Source: a virus. From it: a stretch of DNA of 40,355 nt. Positions 1 to 5,860 of this stretch are shown here, in pieces. The notes beneath the pieces are model-generated. The model did no database searches. It was not told the origin of the DNA and saw only the letters and a program-made list of their open reading frames with translations. Numbering within the stretch: the stretch's first letter is position 1; every line of letters starts with the position of its first letter. The position numbers and the translations under genes were made by a program. The DNA lies in IMG/VR virus record IMGVR_UViG_3300030110_003279, positions 1 through 40,355 of that record. The stretch is one strand, 5' to 3'.

Positions 1-790
1 GGTCTAGAAATCTACAATAATTGCAATTCCAATCCTCTACAGGACTGAATTTTTCTCTAAACATTGGAAGACCTTTTTTATGTTCTTCGTTTACGTTAGT
101 CCAAAAGGCTTTTGCTCTTTCAAGCATAACCATTGGAACTTGGTAAGACCTCATCTGTGAATTGTCTTTATTGTAGTAGTACAACCACATACTATCAAGT
201 CTACCAAATTTTTCTTTAATAGCTAGCCCATAAGTACCTAACTGCAATTCTTGGTGTACAGAAGCATTAGGGTTAGGATTTTTCCAGCCAAACTTTCTTG
301 ACCAAGAATAGCTAGCCATAGTTTTAAAATCAATTAAATGAACACTACCATCATCTTCACTAACCGCCACTAAATCATAAAAACCTCTGACGTTTAAGGA
401 AGTGATAAACACTTCACCTTCAATGTGATATTTAAAACTTTCTTTTTGTATATTATATATATCTTTTTCTTTACTATATATAGATTCTTCATATGTAGTA
501 TTACTACTTATAGTATTACTATATATAGTAGTATCGGAAAGGGCTTGCTGTAAATCATCATGTACAATTGTACCTAATCTCATAATTCTAGATGACTTTT
601 CATTAGCTGGATTTGTAGTAGGGGCAAGCTCAATAGATTCGTAGTACAGCTTCCTTGAACAAGTACCCGCTCCAGAAGCATGGTAATGGCTTTCTTTACC
701 AACATACCTTTCTTTGTAGTTTTCTTCGTTTTTTCTTACGATATGGTCGTTATAGATAGATTCTATATCAACGGGACATTTACTTTTCAA
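1..790 (-). CDS. Cas4/RecB-like PD-(D/E)XK nuclease (3' end cut by window edge)
   Basis: 263 visible residues; the frame is open through base 1, so the C-terminus is outside the linear window. The PD-(D/E)XK fold signature is readable: GTCSRKLYYE near residues 42-51, RLGTIVH with H77, an acidic IEGE at 123-126, GFYDLVAV with D139, the core pair HLIDFKT with D154 and K156, and QLGTYG at 183-188. Cys44, Cys256 and Cys259 (NCNYC) resemble the Fe-S cysteines of Cas4/AddB-type nucleases, with the expected fourth cysteine not visible. Such enzymes are usually DNA exonucleases used in phage recombination or replication. The start is a TTG at 790, chosen because AGGAG lies 5 nt upstream and no ATG follows the preceding in-frame stop. 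Last readable gene of the leftward block, directly after the RHH gene. Confidence 0.8.
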   Translation of the reverse strand, partial: MKSKCPVDIESIYNDHIVRKNEENYKERYVGKESHYHASGAGTCSRKLYYESIELAPTTNPANEKSSRIMRLGTIVHDDLQQALSDTTIYSNTISSNTTYEESIYSKEKDIYNIQKESFKYHIEGEVFITSLNVRGFYDLVAVSEDDGSVHLIDFKTMASYSWSRKFGWKNPNPNASVHQELQLGTYGLAIKEKFGRLDSMWLYYYNKDNSQMRSYQVPMVMLERAKAFWTNVNEEHKKGLPMFREKFSPVEDWNCNYCRFLD

Positions 791-798
791 GGATTCTC

Positions 799-966
799 CT
801 AATTTTCAGAAACAAATGATTCGATAAGTTCTGCTATAGCTTTATTCATGGAAGTTCCACGAGAATAGCAAGCTCCTTTGAATTTATTCCAAAGGTTTTT
901 ATCCATATTTGTTATGATTACGTTCTTTTTTGTTTTATTCTGTTCTTGAGTCTCAAGATTTCTCAT
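799..966 (-). CDS. ribbon-helix-helix (Arc/CopG-like) DNA-binding protein
   Basis: 55 aa. The pattern fits a ribbon-helix-helix fold: a short strand at residues 13-20 (KKNVIITN), helix A about 22-35, a GTSMNKAI turn at 37-44 and helix B to about residue 53. Proteins of this type dimerise and bind operators through the strand. The ATG at 966 overlaps the preceding stop (TAATG), and GGAG lies about 12 nt upstream. The stop region carries the AGGAG that serves the downstream nuclease, so the two genes are probably co-translated. A transcriptional repressor or autoregulator of the leftward operon is the likely role. No operator was identified. Confidence 0.6.
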   Translation of the reverse strand: MRNLETQEQNKTKKNVIITNMDKNLWNKFKGACYSRGTSMNKAIAELIESFVSEN

Positions 967-1070
967 TATTTAACTGCTCTCCTTTTCCTTTTTTTATATG
1001 TAGGGCAATTTAAGTAATTACCCCACATATTGTTATATATTTTATTAATGCTTAAGTTAATAAACAACAT
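966..1070 (-). CDS. small basic hypothetical protein
   Basis: 34-codon frame that fits exactly between its neighbours: its stop overlaps the ATG of the RHH gene (TAATG), and it begins 5 nt after the upstream 22-aa frame. The tail is very basic (YKKRKRRAVK). The SD-like AGGAGG is 14 nt from the ATG, which is longer than normal; an internal ATG 15 codons in would give a 20-aa product. No family recognised. The perfect fit to the operon supports it, but it could be a non-coding leader for the RHH gene. Confidence 0.35.
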   Translation of the reverse strand: MLFINLSINKIYNNMWGNYLNCPTYKKRKRRAVK

Positions 1071-1075
1071 TTATT

Positions 1076-1144
1076 TTAAAATAACCTCCTAATGAAATCA
1101 TAAAAAATAAATAATACCATTAATCCTAATACTAATTCTGTCAT
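1076..1144 (-). CDS. 22-aa hydrophobic (single-TM) peptide
   Basis: ATG at 1144 overlaps the upstream stop (ATGA) and has a strong AAGGAGGTAAA immediately upstream. Residues 4-15 (LVLGLMVLFIFY) are hydrophobic, followed by a short charged tail (DFIRRLF), so this would be a single membrane-spanning micropeptide. Its last codons contain AGGAGG that could serve the next small frame. Function unknown. The SD and coupling support translation; the length limits confidence. Confidence 0.45.
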   Translation of the reverse strand: MTELVLGLMVLFIFYDFIRRLF

Positions 1145-1344
1145 TTTACCTCCTTAACTTTTTTCTTTGGTATATAATGCGACCCAAATGTTTCTATAAA
1201 CATATCCATTATCTCATCATTTGGAATCTCCATATATGGCTTAGTTCCGAATAATAATATTTCTTGTATATCTCTATACGTCATGTCTTCTGCTTCTCTA
1301 AAAGATAACATATTCTTCATTTCTGCGTAATCTGGTACCTTCAT
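1141..1344 (-). CDS. hypothetical early protein, 67 aa
   Basis: Soluble, mixed-charge protein with a helical, methionine-rich N-terminal half (MKNMLSFREAEDMTYRDIQE, residues 9-28) and a basic C-terminus. The ATG at 1344 overlaps the end of the upstream 74-aa gene by 4 nt, and GGAGGTAAA at that junction supplies its SD. No family recognised. Its position in a tightly coupled leftward run of small genes suggests an early host-interaction or regulatory protein; this is inferred from context only. Confidence 0.65.
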   Translation of the reverse strand: MKVPDYAEMKNMLSFREAEDMTYRDIQEILLFGTKPYMEIPNDEIMDMFIETFGSHYIPKKKVKEVK

Positions 1345-1565
1345 TTTACCTCCTGTATTTTATGTATTAATTTTAATGATTCGTTTATCTCTTCTTCAAA
1401 GCCATCAGTTATAGCTCTTAGCCCGTCTAAAACTTCTCGTTCTTCGGGTACAGAATAATCAAGAATATTGTTTATATCCATAAAAATATCTTTATAGTCT
1501 GAGACAATATCATGATAAGCTTCGACTTCATCTGTAATCATCTTTTTTTGTTTTTTATTCATCAT
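1341..1565 (-). CDS. hypothetical early acidic helical protein, 74 aa
   Basis: Starts with two consecutive Met codons after AAGGAGAAA, so either may be used. The protein is acidic and predicted mostly helical (many E, D, I and L; HDIVSDYKDIFMDINNILDY mid-protein). The 49-aa coiled-coil gene upstream overlaps its start by 11 nt, and its own end overlaps the next gene by 4 nt. No family is recognised. A partner for the upstream coiled-coil peptide is possible but speculative. Confidence 0.65.
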   Translation of the reverse strand: MMNKKQKKMITDEVEAYHDIVSDYKDIFMDINNILDYSVPEEREVLDGLRAITDGFEEEINESLKLIHKIQEVK

Positions 1566-1704
1566 TTTTCTCCTTAAGGGTTTTTACTTGTTTTTGTAGT
1601 TTTTCATGTTTCTTTTTCAGTTCTTCGTGGTCATTACGCAATGATTTAAACTTAAACTGTAAGTCTTTAATTTCATTACTAAAATATGAAGTTCTTGCGT
1701 CCAT
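1555..1704 (-). CDS. coiled-coil peptide, 49 aa
   Basis: ATG at 1704 overlaps the upstream stop (TAATGG). Residues 10-47 are an almost uninterrupted charged heptad-type helix (for example HEELKKKHEKLQKQVKTLKE), typical of a short coiled coil. The AAGGAGAAA near its 3' end is the SD of the following gene, so its translation probably feeds directly into that gene. No catalytic motif. Likely a small oligomerising or scaffold peptide of unknown function. Confidence 0.55.
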   Translation of the reverse strand: MDARTSYFSNEIKDLQFKFKSLRNDHEELKKKHEKLQKQVKTLKEKNDE

Positions 1705-1850
1705 TATTCTTCTTCCTCTTCTTCTTTTATAAATTCAACATTCACATTATCAAATGTCCACATAAATGGCTCTCTACCATAATGAACTAATTCCTGGAAC
1801 ATTCTTATATCTTCTTCTGTTATAGGTATTTGTATTGACTTGTAATCCAT
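1704..1850 (-). CDS. hypothetical early protein with polyglutamate tail, 48 aa
   Basis: Frame linked by one-base TAATG overlaps to both neighbours. An SD-like GGAGAAAG precedes the ATG at 1850. The protein has an amphipathic first half (TEEDIRMFQELVHYGREPF) and ends in a run of six glutamates. No family recognised. The double TAATG coupling is the main support that it is a real gene. Confidence 0.55.
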   Translation of the reverse strand: MDYKSIQIPITEEDIRMFQELVHYGREPFMWTFDNVNVEFIKEEEEEE

Positions 1851-2167
1851 TACTTTCTCCTTTCGTATGTTTCTTCATTATAAATTTCATTAATTGCTTT
1901 TGTTGTGTCTGCATTATAGCTGTATAAACCAAAACATTCTCCATTAGATAAATCTTTATTATGGTAAAAGTAACTATCCATTAATTGTTTTAATGTTTCT
2001 CCTTTATCTTGGCTTATAACCTCTTTTATAATGCCTGTAATATGCTCATCTTCTGTATTTTTAAATTCAATATCTTCAATTACAATGTCTTTACCTTTAA
2101 ATCTATCGTAAACTGAATATTTATTACCAAAATGTGAAAATGTGCAAATTAATTGATATAATTTCAT
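1850..2167 (-). CDS. hypothetical early protein, 105 aa
   Basis: Strong SD (GGGAGGAAAAA) before the ATG at 2167, which overlaps the upstream gene by 4 nt (ATGA). Mixed alpha/beta composition with aromatic-rich stretches (MDSYFYHNKDL, GLYSYNADTT); two cysteines; no signal peptide or membrane segment. I do not recognise the family. It sits mid-way in the coupled small-gene run, and its stop forms TAATG with the next gene. Confidence 0.65.
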   Translation of the reverse strand: MKLYQLICTFSHFGNKYSVYDRFKGKDIVIEDIEFKNTEDEHITGIIKEVISQDKGETLKQLMDSYFYHNKDLSNGECFGLYSYNADTTKAINEIYNEETYERRK

Positions 2168-2355
2168 TTTTTCCTCCCATATGCTTCTTCAATATGTGAC
2201 GACCCCATATCAAAGCTTGCTTCTTTATAATATTTTTTAGGTATTATGATTATACATTTGTCATCTATATAATCTTTAATTAGCTCTAAGTCTTCTCCCG
2301 ATATAGCCACTAATCCGCTCTCTTTTAGCCATTCTGATAATTTATTAATATCCAT
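2164..2355 (-). CDS. hypothetical early protein, 63 aa
   Basis: ATG at 2355 is preceded by AAAAGGAGCATAA. The N-terminal half reads as two helices (INKLSEWLKESG, GEDLELIKDYIDD), followed by a strand of four isoleucines (CIIIIPKKYY). No motif or family recognised. Ends in ATGA overlap with the 105-aa gene. Early-operon context only. Confidence 0.6.
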   Translation of the reverse strand: MDINKLSEWLKESGLVAISGEDLELIKDYIDDKCIIIIPKKYYKEASFDMGSSHIEEAYGRKK

Positions 2356-2472
2356 TTATGCTCCTTTTCTTAGTATTATCCAAAGGCTTAGACACAATAT
2401 GCCTACTACCTTTAGTATTATCGTTATTATTAAATCTATTGCATACATAGCTTCAAATGTAATATCACTCAT
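2356..2472 (-). CDS. 38-aa single-TM membrane protein
   Basis: ATG at 2472 follows AGGAGGGGGAAATAA, an excellent SD. The stop is directly adjacent to the next ATG (TAAATG). Residues 10-34 are strongly hydrophobic (YAIDLIITIILKVVGILCLS and on), giving one transmembrane helix with a short basic tail. Could be an early membrane effector, for example in superinfection exclusion or host membrane modulation; that role is inferred only from size and topology. Confidence 0.5.
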   Translation of the reverse strand: MSDITFEAMYAIDLIITIILKVVGILCLSLWIILRKGA

Positions 2473-2685
2473 TTATTTCCCCCTCCTATATTTAAATTCA
2501 AAATCATCTATGTCTTCAATACAAGAACATATTTTTTCTTCATGTTCATCATCATACTCATCACAACAAACTATATTCTCGTATCTTTCTTTGTTATTTT
2601 CTTCTAACCATTTTTGCGGATTATCTGTTGTTCCACAATAGTCTACTGCTCCTGTTATATGTCTATAATAAATATCAAATTCCAT
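2473..2685 (-). CDS. cysteine-containing acidic early protein, 70 aa
   Basis: Good SD (AAAAGGAGTAAAA) before ATG 2685. Five cysteines (17, 40, 41, 53, 55) lie in a very acidic context (CCDEYDDEHEEKICSC), suggesting metal binding or disulphides, although the spacing matches no classic zinc finger. The N-terminus (MEFDIYYRHITGAVDYCGTT) looks beta-like. Unknown function. Stop adjoins the next gene (TAAATG), indicating co-translation. Confidence 0.6.
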   Translation of the reverse strand: MEFDIYYRHITGAVDYCGTTDNPQKWLEENNKERYENIVCCDEYDDEHEEKICSCIEDIDDFEFKYRRGK

Positions 2686-2860
2686 TTTTACTCCTTTTCC
2701 TTTCTTCTGTTTTTAAGAATTTAAGCCTCTGCTTTTTATTCATTTTGTCAAATTTTACTCTCTCTTTTACATCTGAACATCTGATTATCCAATGGTACCA
2801 TAATAATTGGTAGTCCATCTCATCTACGAGTTCAGACATTTTTTCGCCTGTTGTTTTCAT
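2675..2860 (-). CDS. hypothetical basic early protein, 61 aa
   Basis: The frame is open to 2896, but the ATG at 2860 is preferred: it has GAGAGGATAACAAA upstream and a 4-nt ATGA overlap with the preceding gene, whereas the longer start has neither. N-terminal half contains tryptophans and tyrosines (DYQLLWYHWIIRC); C-terminal half is very basic (KMNKKQRLKFLKTEERKR), so nucleic-acid or membrane-surface contact is possible. No family recognised. Confidence 0.6.
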   Translation of the reverse strand: MKTTGEKMSELVDEMDYQLLWYHWIIRCSDVKERVKFDKMNKKQRLKFLKTEERKRSKNGI

Positions 2861-3192
2861 TTTGTTATCCTCTCTTTCAAAAACTCTATTAACCAATCAT
2901 CATAATCAATGTGTTCGTTGGCTATATATTCTTCTGCTATACCTCTATCTGATTCTGTTGTATTCCATAGTATAAAATTATCTATTACACTAATTAACAG
3001 CTCTTCAAACTTTGTAAAAGGTTCTCCTTTAATTTTTGGTGGATAAAAGTCTATAATATCATCACATTCTTCTATATCCCATTTATTCCAACCGTCTAAA
3101 TTATCATCAGTTAGTGCTTTTTCTTTTGCTTCAATATCATTTTCTGCTTCTACAAAAATTGATATTGTTTGATGTACTCTGTATTTCTTCAT
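2857..3192 (-). CDS. early protein with C-terminal domain shared with the 4330-4521 gene
   Basis: 111 aa; GGGAGATAGAAA supplies the SD for ATG 3192. Residues 1-60 form a beta-alpha-beta like unit (RVHQTISIFVEAENDIEAKE). Residues about 67-103 closely match the 63-aa protein at 4330-4521: both carry V-I-[DE]-N-F, W-x-T-T/S-T-E-S and EEYI-[AD]-NEHIDY. The gene is therefore either a two-domain fusion or the parent of that paralogue. Family and function unknown; the shared domain is acidic and helical. Confidence 0.65.
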   Translation of the reverse strand: MKKYRVHQTISIFVEAENDIEAKEKALTDDNLDGWNKWDIEECDDIIDFYPPKIKGEPFTKFEELLISVIDNFILWNTTESDRGIAEEYIANEHIDYDDWLIEFLKERITK

Positions 3193-3195
3193 TTT

Positions 3196-3621
3196 CTATC
3201 TCCCTTCTATTAACCAATTATGATTGTCTTCTTCTATCCAACCTATTGCTTGTGCATATTTTCTTAATTCAAGATATGAAAACATAGGAACATCAAGCAG
3301 TGAAGTAACTTCAGTCCATTCTTTTGTGTCCATAGTTTGTGTTGCTCTTTTTACCCACAATCCATAATCTGTTCCATGATATACAAACGCATATAACATT
3401 TTATTTGAATAGATTAGCTTCTTTGGCTCACTATCCCAATCTATATCGTTTAGTATACCCCTATCATCTAAAGCTTCACTTTTCTTGTATTCTGATATAC
3501 GCATCTGTTGCTCATACTTGTAGATTTTTGACCAATCTGTATTATCCATAATGGTCTGATAATCTTCTTGTTCTTCTTTATTTTCTTTCGGCATATGAAA
3601 TATTAGTTCTTTATTTTTCAT
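3196..3621 (-). CDS. hypothetical early protein, 141 aa
   Basis: One of the longest leftward proteins. Charged N-terminal 60 residues, then a more globular C-terminal half with several Trp and aromatic residues (YAFVYHGTDYGLWVKRATQT, LRKYAQAIGWIEEDNHNWL). No catalytic motif recognised. The SD is weak (GAGAG), and the ATG at 3621 overlaps the upstream stop by 4 nt, so translation is probably coupled. Function unknown. Confidence 0.65.
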   Translation of the reverse strand: MKNKELIFHMPKENKEEQEDYQTIMDNTDWSKIYKYEQQMRISEYKKSEALDDRGILNDIDWDSEPKKLIYSNKMLYAFVYHGTDYGLWVKRATQTMDTKEWTEVTSLLDVPMFSYLELRKYAQAIGWIEEDNHNWLIEGR

Positions 3622-3842
3622 TTAATCGCTCTCTTTCTTTGTTTTTTTGTAATTTCGCCAACTTGCTCTAACAACATAGATTCTAATTCTACCCATATTT
3701 CTTGTTGCAAGTATAATTGCATTGCTTGTCTTAATGGCTCTCTATCTTCTTCTTCTGATGCAAACCATTCAATAAAATTAATTATTATTAACTCTCTTAT
3801 CTCGTACTGATTTCCAACTATTTCATTATTATATTTACTCAT
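3618..3842 (-). CDS. hypothetical early helical protein, 74 aa
   Basis: Predominantly helical (REPLRQAMQLYLQQEIWVEL) with a basic tail (ITKKQRKRAIK). The segment IINFIEWFASEEEDRE loosely resembles the N-F-x-x-W-x-[ST] start of the duplicated domain in the 2857-3192 and 4330-4521 genes, but is too short to call homology. Weak SD (AAGGAATATAGAG, poorly spaced). No family recognised. Confidence 0.55.
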   Translation of the reverse strand: MSKYNNEIVGNQYEIRELIIINFIEWFASEEEDREPLRQAMQLYLQQEIWVELESMLLEQVGEITKKQRKRAIK

Positions 3843-3860
3843 TTGGCTCTATATTCCTTT

Positions 3861-4163
3861 CTAAAAATTGCTTACAATAAATGATTCTTTGTCAATTGGT
3901 ATTACTATTGTATCGTTTTCAACATCTTCAATACATTTATATTCCATATGGCTATGCTCATCTTGGAATATTTTAAAATTATCATATTCTGTATATTCAC
4001 AACAAAGACCAATCACATCAAATTCTATCTCTTCGCCCATTTCTGATTCTAATTGTTCTAAATATTCAAAGAGTGCTACTAAGCCCTCATATGAAAATTG
4101 TTCGCCTCTTCCGATTCTTTTAAATGCACTTTCAAAATCATTTAAAGTTACTGTTAATTTCAT
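3861..4163 (-). CDS. conserved phage protein with FSYEGL...LCCEY signature
   Basis: 100 aa. The segments FSYEGLVALFEYLEQLE (residues 23-39) and EIEFDVIGLCCEYTEYDN (45-62) resemble a small protein family that I recall being widespread in phages and prophages, typically with F-S-Y-E-x-L, a short acidic helix and D-V-I-x-L-C-C-[ED]. The molecular function of that family is not known to me. The ATG at 4163 immediately follows the upstream stop, and GAGGATAAGTAG supplies a good SD. This is the best-recognised member of the small early genes. Confidence 0.65.
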   Translation of the reverse strand: MKLTVTLNDFESAFKRIGRGEQFSYEGLVALFEYLEQLESEMGEEIEFDVIGLCCEYTEYDNFKIFQDEHSHMEYKCIEDVENDTIVIPIDKESFIVSNF

Positions 4164-4328
4164 CTACTTATCCTCTATTTTGATATTAATTGCCCATTGC
4201 ACAGACCTCATAGTATCTATTGCATCATTAATTATTATTTTTCCCTCTGCATAATCTATTGAATCATAATATGTATTTAATGAATCAATAGTCTCTTCTA
4301 ATGCGTTTAACATTTCTTTCTTTTCCAT
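4164..4328 (-). CDS. hypothetical early helical protein, 54 aa
   Basis: The frame is open upstream to 4361, but the ATG at 4328 has GAGAGGAAGAATAGT upstream and begins 1 nt after the preceding stop, so it is preferred. Acidic helical protein (EMLNALEETIDSLNTYYDSI). The sequence around its start is nearly identical to that of the next upstream gene (see findings). Function unknown. Confidence 0.6.
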   Translation of the reverse strand: MEKKEMLNALEETIDSLNTYYDSIDYAEGKIIINDAIDTMRSVQWAINIKIEDK

Positions 4329-4329
4329 A

Positions 4330-4521
4330 CTATTCTTCCTCTCTGATTTTATGATAACCAATAGAATCTTTTTTCAATTCAAATATTTCATTATAGTCTA
4401 TATGTTCATTGTCTATATATTCTTCTGCTATTTCTCTATTACTTTCTGTTGAATACCATAAAAAAAAGTTTTCTATTACATCAACAAGTCTTTCCTCTAC
4501 TTCTGTTTTTTTCTTTTCCAT
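4330..4521 (-). CDS. early paralogue of the C-terminal domain of the 2857-3192 protein
   Basis: 63 aa from ATG 4521; the longer frame to 4578 is rejected because GAGGAAAAATAGT is correctly placed for 4521. Residues 12-44 match the C-terminal domain of the 111-aa protein (V-I-E-N-F, W-Y-S-T-E-S, EEYIDNEHIDY). A free-standing version of that domain therefore exists in the same operon. Acidic and helical; no catalytic motif. Function unknown. Confidence 0.6.
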   Translation of the reverse strand: MEKKKTEVEERLVDVIENFFLWYSTESNREIAEEYIDNEHIDYNEIFELKKDSIGYHKIREEE

Positions 4522-4522
4522 A

Positions 4523-4780
4523 CTATTTTTCCTCACTTTCACAATAACATTCTTCTTTTTCTTCTTCACAATCTTCACAAGCTTCTACCTCAATTTCTTC
4601 TACATCAAGTGGAGACCAAAACTCTAAACAAAAACTATTCCAACATTCTATGTCCCCACAGATATATGTTGTATAAGGAGTTTCTGATATTTCTGTTTCT
4701 GTTGCATCTTGCCCACAACCATATGCACATCTATATCCTGTTGCACAATCGCCATTTATTACTTTCTTTTGTATAACCAT
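4523..4780 (-). CDS. cysteine-rich, probable zinc-binding early protein
   Basis: 85 aa with ten cysteines at residues 12, 18, 22, 41, 46, 51, 68, 71, 78 and 80. Two clusters are seen: DCATGYRCAYGCG near the N-terminus with ICGDIECWNSFC in the middle, and a very acidic tail with CEDC and CYC. Metal binding is likely; the first six cysteines could form a treble-clef or zinc-finger-like site. GAGAGGTAGGCAAATAATG shows a good SD and a TAATG overlap with the upstream gene. Function unknown. Confidence 0.6.
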   Translation of the reverse strand: MVIQKKVINGDCATGYRCAYGCGQDATETEISETPYTTYICGDIECWNSFCLEFWSPLDVEEIEVEACEDCEEEKEECYCESEEK

Positions 4781-5133
4781 TATTTGCCTACCTCTCTGTA
4801 TTTATCTAACTCTTTATCATTATTGTATAGAGTAAGGTATTGACTACTTTTTGGTAACATCATTGTATCGCCTCTTAATGTACCATAAATATCGTGATTC
4901 CACACACCAACTACCTCTATCTCTTCAAAGTTAAAAACATTGCCTTTTTCGTATGATTGTGTTAATCCTAACAATGCTTCTACACCCTCAAGTTTATGGT
5001 TAACTACATATTCAGTAAATATCCAATCAAGTAAATCTTTTTTAGACATTGCTTCCATATGTTTATTTTTAGTAAGATATTTTTCTAACCCCTCACTAAA
5101 CTCTTCTCTCATTTTCTCTATGTTCTTTTCCAT
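4780..5133 (-). CDS. hypothetical early protein, 117 aa
   Basis: Preceded by AAGGAAAAAAA before ATG 5133. N-terminal half is charged and helical (REEFSEGLEKYLTKNKHMEA), then WIFTEYVVNH and a mixed C-terminal half with a beta-like segment (IEVVGVWNHDIYGTLRGD). No family recognised, no membrane segment. Ends in a TAATG overlap with the cysteine-rich gene, so the two may be made together. Confidence 0.6.
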   Translation of the reverse strand: MEKNIEKMREEFSEGLEKYLTKNKHMEAMSKKDLLDWIFTEYVVNHKLEGVEALLGLTQSYEKGNVFNFEEIEVVGVWNHDIYGTLRGDTMMLPKSSQYLTLYNNDKELDKYREVGK

Positions 5134-5165
5134 TTTTTTTCCTTTTTCTTTTTCTTTGTTTTATT

Positions 5166-5483
5166 TTAAAATTCTTCCCAACCTGTTGTTCCTACACTCA
5201 TAAATTCTTCTTCAAATTCATCAGTATTATATATTCTAACTACATTTTTTAAACCATTATATAAACATTCTATATCTGATGCTTCATTTTTATCATAGCC
5301 TATATAAAGGCATATATATTCATCATCAGTATTATATATCTTATCTTTATTATCTATATAAACTTCATATCCTAATTTATATTTTTTCATTTTTTCCTTT
5401 TTCTTTGCGGTTTGTCTCATCAGTAATACAGATAACCACTCTGTATTATATACCCACAATTTATATTGTAGGTATTTCGACAT
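5166..5483 (-). CDS. hypothetical early protein, 105 aa (or 74 aa from an internal start)
   Basis: Two starts are plausible. ATG 5483 directly follows the upstream stop (TAAATG), favouring coupling but with no SD. ATG 5390 has AAGGAAAAA upstream and would give 74 aa beginning MKKYKLGYEVYID. The downstream part has alternating beta-like, tyrosine-rich stretches (YICLYIGYDKNEASDIECLY). The extra 31 N-terminal residues look unlike the rest (WLSVLLMRQTAKKKEK). Function unknown. Confidence 0.55.
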   Translation of the reverse strand: MSKYLQYKLWVYNTEWLSVLLMRQTAKKKEKMKKYKLGYEVYIDNKDKIYNTDDEYICLYIGYDKNEASDIECLYNGLKNVVRIYNTDEFEEEFMSVGTTGWEEF

Positions 5484-5621
5484 TTATTTTTGTTTTTTTA
5501 TTGTGCATATAAACATATTATCTATTTTTTTTAAATCTTCTATACTTAGATTATTTATTGCATCTGTATTAATTGCTTTTTCAAATCCAAATACATCTTT
5601 TTTTGTTTCTTTCTTTTTCAA
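5484..5621 (-). CDS. hypothetical early protein, 45 aa, TTG start
   Basis: No ATG-initiated version of useful length exists, but TTG 5621 has GAGGTGTAAG upstream and lies 1 nt after the preceding stop. The frame ends at TAA immediately before the next ATG (TAAATG). Basic first residues (KKKETKK), a helical middle (INNLSIEDLKKIDNM) and a basic tail. The tight fit at both ends supports a real small gene of unknown function. Confidence 0.45.
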   Translation of the reverse strand: MKKKETKKDVFGFEKAINTDAINNLSIEDLKKIDNMFICTIKKQK

Positions 5622-5622
5622 C

Positions 5623-5859
5623 TTACACCTCACTTTCTTCAAATATTGATTCATTTCTTATCGCACTAAATATCCATCTTGGTGGTACGCAACCCATAAC
5701 ATCTTTTTCTTCTACTTTGCTATGTCTTTCCATTGATACCATTGCCTGTGCTACACCACACAAAAAGTCTATTTCGCTTGTATTAACACTTTTTCTTATT
5801 CTTTCCTTTAAGCAATCTTCCGCTTCTTCTATTATTCTTTTTCTGAGCTGTTTTTTCAT
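5623..5859 (-). CDS. hypothetical early helical protein, 78 aa
   Basis: Good SD (AAGGAAAGTAAT) before ATG 5859. First 45 residues are helical and charged (KRIIEEAEDCLKERIRKSV), followed by a less regular tail containing VMGCVPPRWIF. No family recognised. It is followed with a 1-nt gap by a TTG-initiated gene and lies 1 nt after the preceding stop, as expected for a coupled early operon. Confidence 0.6.
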   Translation of the reverse strand: MKKQLRKRIIEEAEDCLKERIRKSVNTSEIDFLCGVAQAMVSMERHSKVEEKDVMGCVPPRWIFSAIRNESIFEESEV

Positions 5860-5860
5860 A

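Noticed and set aside
1-790. Left-edge nuclease as a CRISPR-associated Cas4
   Set aside because: No Cas1, Cas2 or repeat array nearby; Cas4-like nucleases are common in phages on their own.
2399-2641. Plus-strand open frame of 80 codons in the early block
   Set aside because: Lies opposite well-coupled leftward genes with SDs; composition is low-complexity Ser/Ile/Leu as expected of antisense to AT-rich genes.
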